Of a stretch of DNA of 10,730 bases, positions 1 through 7,237 are shown piece after piece. The stretch is from Bacteroidales bacterium UBA1256 (lineage in GTDB: Bacteria; Bacteroidota; Bacteroidia; Bacteroidales; Paludibacteraceae), in contig DBVU01000104.1 in the NCBI GenBank assembly GCA_002308195.1, forward strand, positions 7,946-18,675. The letters are read 5' to 3'. The position numbers and the translations under genes are program-made. The notes under the pieces are model-generated. The model had not been told where the DNA came from. It did not search any database and was given only the letters and a program-made list of their open reading frames with translations. The first letter of the stretch is position 1, and each line of letters begins with the position of its first letter.

Positions 1-37
1 GCCATCCGAGGCATTTCTTCACGATAGTAAATTGGTG

Positions 38-56
38 ATATATACGTAGTATATAT
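38..56. repeat. Perfect inverted repeat, 8-base arms
   Basis: The arms ATATATAC (38-45) and GTATATAT (49-56) are perfect reverse complements around a 3-base spacer GTA. The element lies in the non-coding left end. As RNA it would be a weak AT-rich hairpin; as DNA it could be a dimeric regulator site or the tail of the gene upstream of the window. No function can be assigned from the sequence. Confidence 0.5.
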
Positions 57-62
57 AAATGT

Positions 63-106
63 GCAGTTTTTGACTGCCCAAAAACGCAAGCACTTCTTTA
101 GGTGCG
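63..106. other. Cluster of small potential hairpins in the left intergenic region
   Basis: GCAGT (63-67) can pair with ACTGC (73-77). The overlapping TTTTTG (67-72) can instead pair with CAAAAA (79-84), so these two stems exclude each other. A third stem pairs GCACTT (90-95) with AGGTGC (100-105) around CTTT, using one G-U pair. The cluster lies upstream of the promoter at 187-218, so it is not in that gene's leader. It could be the 3' untranslated region or terminator of a gene left of the window, or a small RNA. None of the stems is followed by a convincing run of U. Confidence 0.3.
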
Positions 107-164
107 TAGAGTCTGGGGGTTTTGTGGTATGAGGCAGCCGGATATTATGTTTTTTGTGACTATT

Positions 165-184
165 TTTAATAAAAATTTATTAAA
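165..184. promoter_or_regulatory. 20-base AT-only palindrome next to the -33 element
   Basis: TTTAATAAA (165-173) and TTTATTAAA (176-184) are perfect 9-base inverted arms around AA. The palindrome ends two bases before the -33-like CTTG at 187. That position suits an operator or an AT-rich upstream activating element for the promoter of the leucine-rich-repeat gene. The region is very AT-rich, so chance symmetry is possible. Confidence 0.4.
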
Positions 185-186
185 CT

Positions 187-218
187 CTTGCATATATCAA
201 AAAATTGTTGTAATTTTG
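187..218 (+). promoter_or_regulatory. Bacteroidota-type promoter of the leucine-rich-repeat gene
   Basis: TAATTTTG (211-218) matches the Bacteroidota -7 consensus TAnnTTTG exactly. CTTG (187-190), 20 bases upstream, is a one-mismatch -33 TTTG element; 19-21 bases is the usual spacing. Transcription would start a few bases after 218, giving a leader of about 40 bases before the ATG at 268. This is the only clear promoter I see for the + strand cluster, so it may drive the genes down to 7237. Confidence 0.75.
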
Positions 219-267
219 CAGCGCAAAATGTGGAAATCAACATTTACTAACTCAAAATACTAACCGT

Positions 268-2289
268 ATGAAAAAACTTTATTCTTTGCTGCTCGCTATC
301 GCAGCACTTTTCATCACTACAAACATGAGAGCTCAAGTTCCTACCGAAGGCACCCAATTATACGATGCTAACAGGCATATGTTTGCAGAGTGCTACAGCG
401 TTGAAATTGTAGGAAAAGCGACCAACTGCCACATGCAAATCATTGGGTTGGATCAATTCAACCAAAAAGACACCATCTCTGCAAAGGGTATCATGGGTTA
501 TAACAATTGCACCTCACTCGTTGTTCCTGGCGTTATAACGCAAACATCTGGTACCACCACCATTAAGTACATTTTTGACCGAGTAAAAGCGAACGCTTAT
601 GAGAATCACGAGAAACTGGAAACGCTCAGGATTACAGGGGTAACCGGGCAAACTATAACTATTCAAGGAAGTGCTTTCAAAAATTGTACTGCCCTCAAAA
701 GCATTGAGTTTGGCTATCGCACACAGATTGAGTTGCTTGGTTATTCTTTCATGGGCTGCACTAGCCTGAATACTGTTACTTTCCCATCAGAGGCCCCAAC
801 CAATGGTATCAAGCTATTCGCAGGATGCTTCGAAGGTTGTACTTCGCTCGACCTGTGTAATGTCAATTTGGATGGCGTGACCGAGATCTGGAGCCACGCT
901 TTCAAAAACACCGCTACCGGTTCTACTCCTGAAAACAATTTCCTCGCTTTGAATAATGTAAAGAAATTGGGTGCTGATATTCTGCAAGGCACACAAGGTT
1001 CCAATTTGAAATATCTTCAGTTTGAGCTCATTGATGCCACTCTCGGGACCACTGCTTCTAAAGCGACTGAGTCACCTTTCTATAGTTTGCGCAAGCAGAT
1101 CGAGTATATTGACATGACCGGTGGTTCGGTTACCGGACTAGGCGATTACCTCTTCTGGGGAATGGAAAATACTGAGATCGATGGATGGGGATCCGTTCGC
1201 ACATTCGGCAAACACTGTATGGAGAACTGCGAGCAACTCTCCGAGTTCAGTCTCTCTCTTGACAATGCCATCACTATCGGCGACTCCGCATTTATGGGCA
1301 TTACCTCGTCGAAAGTATATCTGCCGGCAGGTGTTCCGGGCATGGGGAAAAATGTATTTGGCGCTATGTCCGATGGATTTACGCTCTTCATTATCAATAC
1401 TACTACTTGCGACGATGAACTGGCCGAACTATACATGATGGAAGACGAAAACGAAAACCTCTGGACTCCTTATCAGGAAGGACGTCTAATGCAGAAAGGC
1501 ACAAAGAGCGCACCTGGACATGGTGATCGTAGAATTGACAATGCCACAGAAACAAGCTCTTATTCGCAAAAAGGTTCTTTCAGCGGTCGTGTTGAGCGCG
1601 AGCCTGTGTGTGGGTGGGAGAATTTCGTATACAGAATCTATCCTACGGCACGCTATTATGCGCTAGACGATGCAAAGGATACTATTCAATGTTTCCCTCT
1701 CTCGCACATCGAGTACAATGGAAACAAATACTATCCTGACAACAACGAATTAGTTACTATTCCTTTGGCTAGCGATGCTTCCCAAAAAATTATTCCGGTC
1801 TTCATGCCGAAACTGATTACAGAGGTTAATATCCAAGTGGGTACTCCGCAAGTTGGAGATCCTGCAAATGGTTCTGCTGTTGAGGTTATTCTTCCGGAAG
1901 GTGCTTTGTATAAGATTAAGAGTGTCACGCTTTTCGACTCGACAGGAACTCTCTTACCATCCAGTTTGGAAACACTTGAAGCTAATACGGGTTATCAGGT
2001 TCGAGTTATCCTGCAACCAGACTTCGTAAGGGCAGCCTTCCCATGGGAATCGACAAACAGACCGGACAAAAGCAAGATTACGACCCTCATCAACGGAACT
2101 GCCGCAGACAAAGTGGTAGCATGGAACGATGGTACTATCGGAATCATTCGCTATTTCACCACCAGTGATACTCCGCACGCCATCAACAATGTAGAGGCAG
2201 GCAAAGAAGCAACCAAGATCCTCCGCAACGGACAACTCATCATTATCCGTGACGGTAAAGAATTCAACGCTCAAGGCGCTCAACTATAA
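268..2289 (+). CDS. Secreted BspA-type leucine-rich repeat protein
   Basis: This 673-residue exported protein starts with a signal peptide (basic MKK, hydrophobic stretch 5-18, likely cleavage after NMRA at residue 22). Residues about 80-375 carry irregular LRR_5/BspA-type repeats with the recurrent pattern AFxNCTxLxxIxF, seen around 136-148, 160-172, 187-199 and 340-352. Such repeats usually form a solenoid for binding proteins or surfaces. Residues about 440-640 show no clear repeats and look beta-rich. The last ~26 residues ([16 protein letters not shown], then FNAQGAQL) resemble the short C-terminal tail common on secreted Bacteroidales proteins, perhaps a type IX secretion sorting tail; that role is inferred. 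The ATG has no Shine-Dalgarno sequence, as is normal in this phylum, and follows a good promoter. The stop overlaps the pdxJ start (TAATG). The ligand is unknown. Confidence 0.88.
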   Translation: MKKLYSLLLAIAALFITTNMRAQVPTEGTQLYDANRHMFAECYSVEIVGKATNCHMQIIGLDQFNQKDTISAKGIMGYNNCTSLVVPGVITQTSGTTTIKYIFDRVKANAYENHEKLETLRITGVTGQTITIQGSAFKNCTALKSIEFGYRTQIELLGYSFMGCTSLNTVTFPSEAPTNGIKLFAGCFEGCTSLDLCNVNLDGVTEIWSHAFKNTATGSTPENNFLALNNVKKLGADILQGTQGSNLKYLQFELIDATLGTTASKATESPFYSLRKQIEYIDMTGGSVTGLGDYLFWGMENTEIDGWGSVRTFGKHCMENCEQLSEFSLSLDNAITIGDSAFMGITSSKVYLPAGVPGMGKNVFGAMSDGFTLFIINTTTCDDELAELYMMEDENENLWTPYQEGRLMQKGTKSAPGHGDRRIDNATETSSYSQKGSFSGRVEREPVCGWENFVYRIYPTARYYALDDAKDTIQCFPLSHIEYNGNKYYPDNNELVTIPLASDASQKIIPVFMPKLITEVNIQVGTPQVGDPANGSAVEVILPEGALYKIKSVTLFDSTGTLLPSSLETLEANTGYQVRVILQPDFVRAAFPWESTNRPDKSKITTLINGTAADKVVAWNDGTIGIIRYFTTSDTPHAINNVEAGKEATKILRNGQLIIIRDGKEFNAQGAQL

Positions 2290-3005
2290 TGACCAAACTG
2301 AGTGTAAATATCAACAAAGTAGCTACGCTGCGAAACGCACGCGGAGGCAATATGCCTGACGTGTTGCGTTTTGCCGTAGACTGCGAGTTGTTTGGTGCAC
2401 AAGGTATTACCGTTCATCCACGGCCCGACGAGCGACATATCCGCAAAGAAGATGTGTACCAACTCAAATCGATGGTAACTACCGAACTTAACGTCGAAGG
2501 AAATCCTACTGACGAGTTCTTGGCGCTAGTGGAAGACGTACGACCTACTCAGGTCACGCTTGTTCCGGACGATCCTAGCCAACTGACTTCCAACCATGGT
2601 TGGAACACCAAGCGGCACTTGGATTTTCTGAAAGGCGTGGTCAACCAGTTACATGCATCCAGAATGCGAGTCAGCATCTTCGTTGATCCGGATCCGGTGA
2701 TGGTCGATTATGCGCTACGCACAGGTGCCGATCGCGTAGAACTATATACCGGTCCATACGCAGAACTGTTTGAAACCGATCCGAAACGTGCGATCGATAT
2801 GTATCGCCCTGCGGCGATGAAAGCGCACGAACTGGGACTGGGGATGAACGCGGGCCACGATCTGAATCTCAAAAATCTGCGGCCGTTCATCAAGGCTTTC
2901 CCATGGACCGCAGAAGTTAGCATCGGTCACGCCATCATCTGTGATTCACTCTACCTAGGTATTCAGGAAACAATACAAGAGTATTTGGAACTACTAAAAA
3001 AATAA
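2289..3005 (+). CDS. pdxJ: Pyridoxine 5'-phosphate synthase PdxJ
   Basis: PdxJ catalyses the last ring-closing step of the DXP-dependent vitamin B6 pathway: 3-amino-1-hydroxyacetone phosphate plus 1-deoxy-D-xylulose 5-phosphate give pyridoxine 5'-phosphate, in the cytoplasm. The 238 residues match the usual family length and TIM-barrel order. Family motifs are clear: [15 protein letters not shown] at 6-20, the phosphate/catalytic loop [14 protein letters not shown] with His43, Arg45 and His50, Glu70 in ELNVEG, NAGHDLN with His190, and the C-terminal SIGHAII at 211-217. These correspond to the E. coli active-site His45, Glu72 and His193 positions. The start ATG shares a base with the stop of the preceding leucine-rich-repeat gene, which suggests translational coupling. 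exbB follows after three bases. A pdxJ-exbB-exbD-tonB arrangement is familiar in Bacteroidales. Confidence 0.97.
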   Translation: MTKLSVNINKVATLRNARGGNMPDVLRFAVDCELFGAQGITVHPRPDERHIRKEDVYQLKSMVTTELNVEGNPTDEFLALVEDVRPTQVTLVPDDPSQLTSNHGWNTKRHLDFLKGVVNQLHASRMRVSIFVDPDPVMVDYALRTGADRVELYTGPYAELFETDPKRAIDMYRPAAMKAHELGLGMNAGHDLNLKNLRPFIKAFPWTAEVSIGHAIICDSLYLGIQETIQEYLELLKK

Positions 3006-3008
3006 GAT

Positions 3009-3704
3009 ATGTTACTTCAAATTGACACTACGGCTGCTCTCGTAGAAGAGTTGGCACAACAGGCACAAGAACCTGTGCAAGAGTCTATTAACTTGTTTGA
3101 GATGGCGCAGTATGGCGGATGGATTATGATCATCCTGGCTATTCTGTTGGCGGGCGCTTGCTATATCTTTATCGAGCGTCTGGTTATTCTGAAAAAAGCC
3201 ACCCAGGAAGACAAATCGTTCATGGATCGCATTCGCGACTATATCCACGATGGGAAAATCGACTCTGCAGTCAATCTCTGCAAACAGACCAACACTCCTT
3301 CGGCACACATGATCGAAAAGGGTATCAGCCGTATTGGCCGCCCGATGCAAGATGTGCAAGTAGCCGTAGAGAATGTCGGCAACCTGGAAGTTAGCAAACT
3401 GGAGAAAGGACTTGTGCTGATGGCTACCATCGCAGCGGGAGCTCCTATGCTCGGTTTCCTCGGAACCGTTCTGGGTATGGTTCAGACTTTCTTCAACATG
3501 GCTCAAACATCCGGCGGAGTTATCGAAATGTCAGCGCTTTCAACAGGTATGTACCAAGCGATGGTGACTACCATCGGTGGTTTGATTGTAGGTATTCTGG
3601 CTATGTTCGCCTACAATATGTTGGTAGCACGCATCGACCGCGTGGTTCGTTTGCTCGAATCGCGGACAATGGAGTTTATGGACCTACTAAATGAACCCGC
3701 ATAA
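3009..3704 (+). CDS. exbB: MotA/TolQ/ExbB proton channel family protein (ExbB)
   Basis: ExbB is the pentameric scaffold of the inner-membrane motor that converts the proton gradient into force on TonB for outer-membrane uptake. The 231 residues contain three predicted membrane helices: about 36-60 (starting GGWIMIILAILL), 135-162 (containing GAPMLGFLGTVLGM) and 178-206 (containing TTIGGLIVGILAMF). A long cytoplasmic segment lies between helices 1 and 2. The LGTVxGM motif of helix 2 and the Thr-rich start of helix 3 are hallmarks of the MotA/TolQ/ExbB family. A TolQ role cannot be excluded from this gene alone, but exbD and a TonB-like gene follow directly. The stop overlaps the exbD start by one base (TAATG), so the two membrane partners are probably translationally coupled. 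Confidence 0.93.
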   Translation: MLLQIDTTAALVEELAQQAQEPVQESINLFEMAQYGGWIMIILAILLAGACYIFIERLVILKKATQEDKSFMDRIRDYIHDGKIDSAVNLCKQTNTPSAHMIEKGISRIGRPMQDVQVAVENVGNLEVSKLEKGLVLMATIAAGAPMLGFLGTVLGMVQTFFNMAQTSGGVIEMSALSTGMYQAMVTTIGGLIVGILAMFAYNMLVARIDRVVRLLESRTMEFMDLLNEPA

Positions 3705-4114
3705 TGTCTCTGAAGAAACGAAATAGGGTTGAAGCCACATTTGCCATGTCGTCTATGACGGACCTGGTGTTCTTGCTATTACTTTTCTTTGTGATGGCAA
3801 GTACAATGTCTTCGCCTAACGACATCAAGATCAATCTGCCTCAGTCGCGCGCTCAGAAAGCCACCAAACCCCAAGTAGCCAAAGTGTCGATTGACAACCT
3901 CGGCAACTATTTCGTGGCTATCGGCAAACAGAAACCAACGGCCATCAATCCGGATGACCTAGAAGGTTATCTGTGCCAAATACAAGCGGCCGACACAACG
4001 ATGTACATCGCGCTTCACGCAGACGAAGATATCGCCTACAAAGAGGTAGTACGTGTTTTGGACATCGCTAACCAACATAAGATGAAGTTGGTCGTAGCAA
4101 CCAAACAACAATAG
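3704..4114 (+). CDS. exbD: ExbD/TolR family biopolymer transport protein
   Basis: ExbD is the second stator subunit; its single helix sits inside the ExbB pentamer and carries the essential protonated Asp. The 136 residues show a short basic cytoplasmic N-terminus (MSLKKRNRVE), then the family signature MTDLVFLLLLFFVMAS at 18-33 with Asp20 at the place of E. coli ExbD Asp25. A periplasmic domain of about 95 residues follows and contains the usual VSIDNxGNYFV and late VVRVLDIANQHKMKLVVAT segments. The length is typical. The gene starts on the last base of the exbB stop and ends 10 bases before tonB, whose Shine-Dalgarno sequence overlaps this gene's TAG stop. Confidence 0.95.
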   Translation: MSLKKRNRVEATFAMSSMTDLVFLLLLFFVMASTMSSPNDIKINLPQSRAQKATKPQVAKVSIDNLGNYFVAIGKQKPTAINPDDLEGYLCQIQAADTTMYIALHADEDIAYKEVVRVLDIANQHKMKLVVATKQQ

Positions 4115-4117
4115 GAG
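4113..4117 (+). promoter_or_regulatory. Shine-Dalgarno sequence AGGAG of the TonB gene
   Basis: AGGAG overlaps the exbD stop codon and lies seven bases before the ATG at 4125. A good Shine-Dalgarno sequence is uncommon in this phylum, and the other gene starts here lack one. It supports ATG 4125 as the tonB start. The nearer ATG at 4118 opens only a five-codon frame. Confidence 0.6.
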
Positions 4118-4124
4118 ATGCTTA

Positions 4125-4892
4125 ATGACAAATAAGCAAAAAGCAAATACATACGCCACAATAGGAACAATCTTGTTCCTTGTGCTACTATTCCTATTGC
4201 TTTGGTTCGTCTATATTTCTGCGCCAAAAGATATTGACGAAGAAGGCGTAGAAGTCGCCTTTGGCGAAGTAGAAGATGCGGGTGGCTACGAAGCCGAAGA
4301 ATCGGAAGCCATGCCAATGGAAGCCGTTGTTCCGCCGACTTCCTCTGCGCCATCCAACAATGACCTAATGACGCAAGAGGACGAAGAAGCGTTAGCCCTG
4401 CAACGTGAAAAAGAGAAGAAGGAAAAAGAGGCTCGAGAAAGAGAGGAAGCAAAGCGACGAGAGGAAGAACGTAAGAAAGCGGAGCAAGATAAAAAAGCAG
4501 CAGATATAAATAATGCCGTAAGTGGAATGTTCTCCAATTTTGGCAATACCGGAAATACCAGTGGTTCGGGTGATGGTCAAGGAGACGGACAAAAAGGCAA
4601 TCCCGTGGGACATGGTTCTATCGGTGGAAATAGTTGGAGTCTTGAAGGACGTGGTATAAGAGGAAACTTCCCTATTCCAGAAAAGGGGCAATACGTACCT
4701 GGTACGGTAGTGATCGAAATTCGCGTTAATCCACAAGGACAAGTCGTAAGTGCTCGCGAAGTGAGAGGTAATGTTAGCGATCGCGCAACGATTGAGGCAA
4801 TGCTAAAAAAGGCACGTGAAGTGCAGTTTACTTCTACTGATAAAATCAAACAAGACCAAGTAGGTTATATAACTTATAAAATCCCTGATTAA
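4125..4892 (+). CDS. Energy transducer TonB family protein
   Basis: This 255-residue periplasm-spanning protein probably carries ExbB-ExbD motor force to TonB-dependent outer-membrane receptors. One N-terminal membrane anchor lies at about 12-31 (TIGTILFLVLLFLLLWFVYI). An acidic stretch follows (35-62). A highly charged Glu/Lys/Arg segment at about 84-125 is likely a long coiled or single alpha helix. A Gly/Asn/Ser-rich linker spans about 139-172. The C-terminal TonB-like beta-alpha-beta domain (about 180-255) includes TVVIEIRVNPQGQVVSA and ends in GYITYKIPD. The rigid spacer is Glu/Lys-rich instead of the Pro-rich one of proteobacterial TonB, which is common in Bacteroidota. The canonical Tyr-Pro before the C-terminal domain is not evident. 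Context after exbB-exbD makes the assignment strong, though a TolA-like role is a remote alternative. Confidence 0.88.
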   Translation: MTNKQKANTYATIGTILFLVLLFLLLWFVYISAPKDIDEEGVEVAFGEVEDAGGYEAEESEAMPMEAVVPPTSSAPSNNDLMTQEDEEALALQREKEKKEKEAREREEAKRREEERKKAEQDKKAADINNAVSGMFSNFGNTGNTSGSGDGQGDGQKGNPVGHGSIGGNSWSLEGRGIRGNFPIPEKGQYVPGTVVIEIRVNPQGQVVSAREVRGNVSDRATIEAMLKKAREVQFTSTDKIKQDQVGYITYKIPD

Positions 4893-4918
4893 TAATTCTA
4901 AATGCCCTTTGGTTTATT

Positions 4919-5446
4919 ATGAACTATCTATTTCTTGACAATGGTTTCGAAGAAATCGAGGCAATCACAACTATCGACTTATTGCGCCGTGCCAACATTG
5001 CGCTGACGACAGTTTCTGTTACCGGAAACCCAATGGTTCTCGGGGCACATAACATTGCCGTTGAAGCAGATGGACTGATTGGTAATATCGATTTCGAAGA
5101 CGCTGAGATGCTTATTCTGCCGGGTGGACAAACCAAACTGGGTGATTGTTCCGCGCTTTGCGAACTACTGATTGAGCACAACAAAGCCAACAAACCAATT
5201 GCTGCCATCTGCGCAGCGCCGATGGTACTAGGCAAATTGGGTATTCTGAAAGGCAAACAAGCTACTTGTTACCCCGGTTGCCAAGAGCCGCTCGGCGAAA
5301 GTTATGTGGGTGGATTGGTAGTAGAGAGCAAGAATATTATTACAGCCAAAGGCCCCGGTCTTAGCGCTGATTTTGCTTTCTGTATCATCGAACATCTGGC
5401 AGGTTCGGATGTGGCTGACAAAGTGTACGATACGGCACAATACTAA
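4919..5446 (+). CDS. DJ-1/PfpI (ThiJ) family protein
   Basis: The 175 residues span one complete DJ-1/PfpI domain, close to the size of YajL and human DJ-1. Visible motifs are MNYLFLDNGFEEIEA at the start, with Glu14 at the place of DJ-1 Glu18, ILPGG at 66-70, the nucleophile elbow AAICAAP with Cys98 (DJ-1 Cys106), and ITAKGPG at 141-147. Proteins of this clade are cytoplasmic and have been linked to oxidative stress and to deglycation or glyoxalase activity; the true substrate is debated and cannot be read from sequence. The gene follows tonB by 26 bases and precedes the aminopeptidase gene by six, so it is probably co-transcribed. No separate promoter is apparent in the 26-base gap. Confidence 0.93.
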   Translation: MNYLFLDNGFEEIEAITTIDLLRRANIALTTVSVTGNPMVLGAHNIAVEADGLIGNIDFEDAEMLILPGGQTKLGDCSALCELLIEHNKANKPIAAICAAPMVLGKLGILKGKQATCYPGCQEPLGESYVGGLVVESKNIITAKGPGLSADFAFCIIEHLAGSDVADKVYDTAQY

Positions 5447-5452
5447 TAGAGA

Positions 5453-7237
5453 ATGAAGACAATAGGAAAACTGGCATTATTGCGGGAAGAGATGCGTAAG
5501 AATGGTCTGTCGGCATATGTTGTGCCCGGCAATGACCCGCATGCCAGTGAATATATGGCGTCTCACTGGTGTGAGATGCAGTGGCTGTCCGGTTTTAATG
5601 GTGAGAGTGGAACTGTGGTAGTAACGCTCGACCGCGCGTTTCTTTGGACCGATAGCCGTTATTATCTGCAAGCAGGAATTGAATTGAAAGATTCAACCAT
5701 CGAACTAATGCGTGAATCGGACATCGATTGTCCGTCGGTTATTGATTGGCTGGCAGAGAACATACAAGGCCCGGTAGGCGTTAATCCGGAGATGTTTAGT
5801 GTCAACGATTTCGCCGACTGGCAAACCAAAGCGCAACTCAAATCAATAGATTTGATCAAACCCATTTGGACGGAAGGTCGTCCTGCTATTCCGCAAGACA
5901 AGCTATATCCCTACTCTGCCGACTTTGCAGGCGAAACTGTAGAATGCAAACTGGCGCGAATGCGCGAGCAGATAGCGAAGAAGGGTGCTGACGCGATGAT
6001 TATCAGCGCCCTGGACGAAATAGCCTGGCTGCTGAATATTCGCGGCAATGATGTGGAATACAATCCCGTGGTTATCAGTTACGTGGTACTGGAAGCCAAC
6101 AAATGCACTCTGTTTGTCGATGCTAACAAGATTGATACTGTAGCACAAAACTACCTGGACTTTAACAATATTGACACAAAACCTTACGAGGCTGTTTTCG
6201 ATTCCATTCGTAGACTGAAAGGAACTGTTCTCTATGATGGTGCACGTGTCAACGAAGCACTCTTTGAGGCCATTCCTGCTAACTGCAAGAAACTGAATGC
6301 CAAATCGCCGATATTGATCGACAAAGCGCATAAGAACGCAGTCGAACTAGAAGGCGAACGCATTGCTATGCGCCAAGATAGTGTGGCTCTCACACGCTTC
6401 TTCAAATGGCTCGAAGAGTCGGCATTTGCCAACGGCAAGACGCAAACTGAATGGGAATTGATGGAGAAACTCCATGAGTTCCGATTGATGGGCGAGAATT
6501 TTGTAGAAGAATCGTTTGGAACGATTGCGGGTTACAAAGGCAATGGAGCCATTGTGCACTACGCAGCCACTAAGGACCATTGCGCAACCGTTCGCCCGGA
6601 AGGAATGCTTCTGTTGGATAGCGGCGGACAATATCTGGACGGAACAACCGATATCACACGTACTGTTTGGCTCGGTGGAGCAATACCTGAGCAAGCCAAA
6701 CGCGATTATACCTACGTGCTGAAAGGACATATAGCATTAGCCACCATTCGTTTCCCGAAGGGAACACGCGGCAATCAGTTAGACGCTTTGGCAAAACAAT
6801 ATATGTGGGCGGCCGGCATCACGTTCGGCCATGGCACAGGTCATGGCGTAGGCCATTTCCTAGGTTGTCACGAAGGACCGCAGAATGTTCGCACCGACAA
6901 TAATCCTACCGCGTTAGCAGCGGGCCACATCATCTCTGATGAACCGGGTATCTATCGTACGAACGAATGGGGCATCCGCACAGAGAATCTGATTACGGTA
7001 ATTCCTGTTCCTCAGACGGCCGTGACGACCACAGAAGACGAATGGCTAGCATTCGAAACCCTGACTCTTTGTTTCTACGATACTTCGCTCATCGATATGA
7101 GTTTGATGACCGACGAAGAGATAGCGTGGATCAATGCTTATCATCAGCGGGTTTACAAAGAAACAGCCCCGCTGCTCAAAGCAGACGAGGCTGAATATCT
7201 GGCACGTAAGTGCAAACCGATTACTCGAAACATTTAA
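5453..7237 (+). CDS. M24B family Xaa-Pro aminopeptidase (aminopeptidase P), long form
   Basis: Aminopeptidase P removes the N-terminal residue from peptides with proline in second position, using two metal ions, usually Mn. The 594 residues match the long three-domain form, like human cytosolic APP1, rather than the ~440-residue E. coli PepP. Two creatinase-like N-terminal domains cover about 5-150 and 160-300; the pita-bread catalytic domain covers about 305-530. All five metal ligands are present: Asp389 (LLLDSGG), Asp400 (GTTDITRT), His464 (GHGTGHGVGH), Glu497 (SDEPGIY) and Glu511 (RTENL). His473 in GCHEGP fits the conserved substrate-binding His. There is no signal peptide, so it is probably cytoplasmic. 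The start follows the DJ-1 gene by six bases. Its last 17 bases overlap the end of the convergent - strand gene. Confidence 0.96.
   Translation: MKTIGKLALLREEMRKNGLSAYVVPGNDPHASEYMASHWCEMQWLSGFNGESGTVVVTLDRAFLWTDSRYYLQAGIELKDSTIELMRESDIDCPSVIDWLAENIQGPVGVNPEMFSVNDFADWQTKAQLKSIDLIKPIWTEGRPAIPQDKLYPYSADFAGETVECKLARMREQIAKKGADAMIISALDEIAWLLNIRGNDVEYNPVVISYVVLEANKCTLFVDANKIDTVAQNYLDFNNIDTKPYEAVFDSIRRLKGTVLYDGARVNEALFEAIPANCKKLNAKSPILIDKAHKNAVELEGERIAMRQDSVALTRFFKWLEESAFANGKTQTEWELMEKLHEFRLMGENFVEESFGTIAGYKGNGAIVHYAATKDHCATVRPEGMLLLDSGGQYLDGTTDITRTVWLGGAIPEQAKRDYTYVLKGHIALATIRFPKGTRGNQLDALAKQYMWAAGITFGHGTGHGVGHFLGCHEGPQNVRTDNNPTALAAGHIISDEPGIYRTNEWGIRTENLITVIPVPQTAVTTTEDEWLAFETLTLCFYDTSLIDMSLMTDEEIAWINAYHQRVYKETAPLLKADEAEYLARKCKPITRNI

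Noticed and set aside
63..84. Rho-independent terminator
   Set aside because: The stem is only five base pairs and is not followed by a T run on either strand.
3012..3506. 164-codon open frame antisense to exbB
   Set aside because: Its composition is the mirror of a membrane-protein gene, it has no promoter, and exbB on the other strand is unmistakable.
4036..4452. 138-codon open frame antisense to exbD/tonB with a Leu/Arg-rich product
   Set aside because: The repetitive Leu/Arg composition is what the reverse strand of the Glu/Lys-rich TonB spacer produces. There is no supporting start signal.
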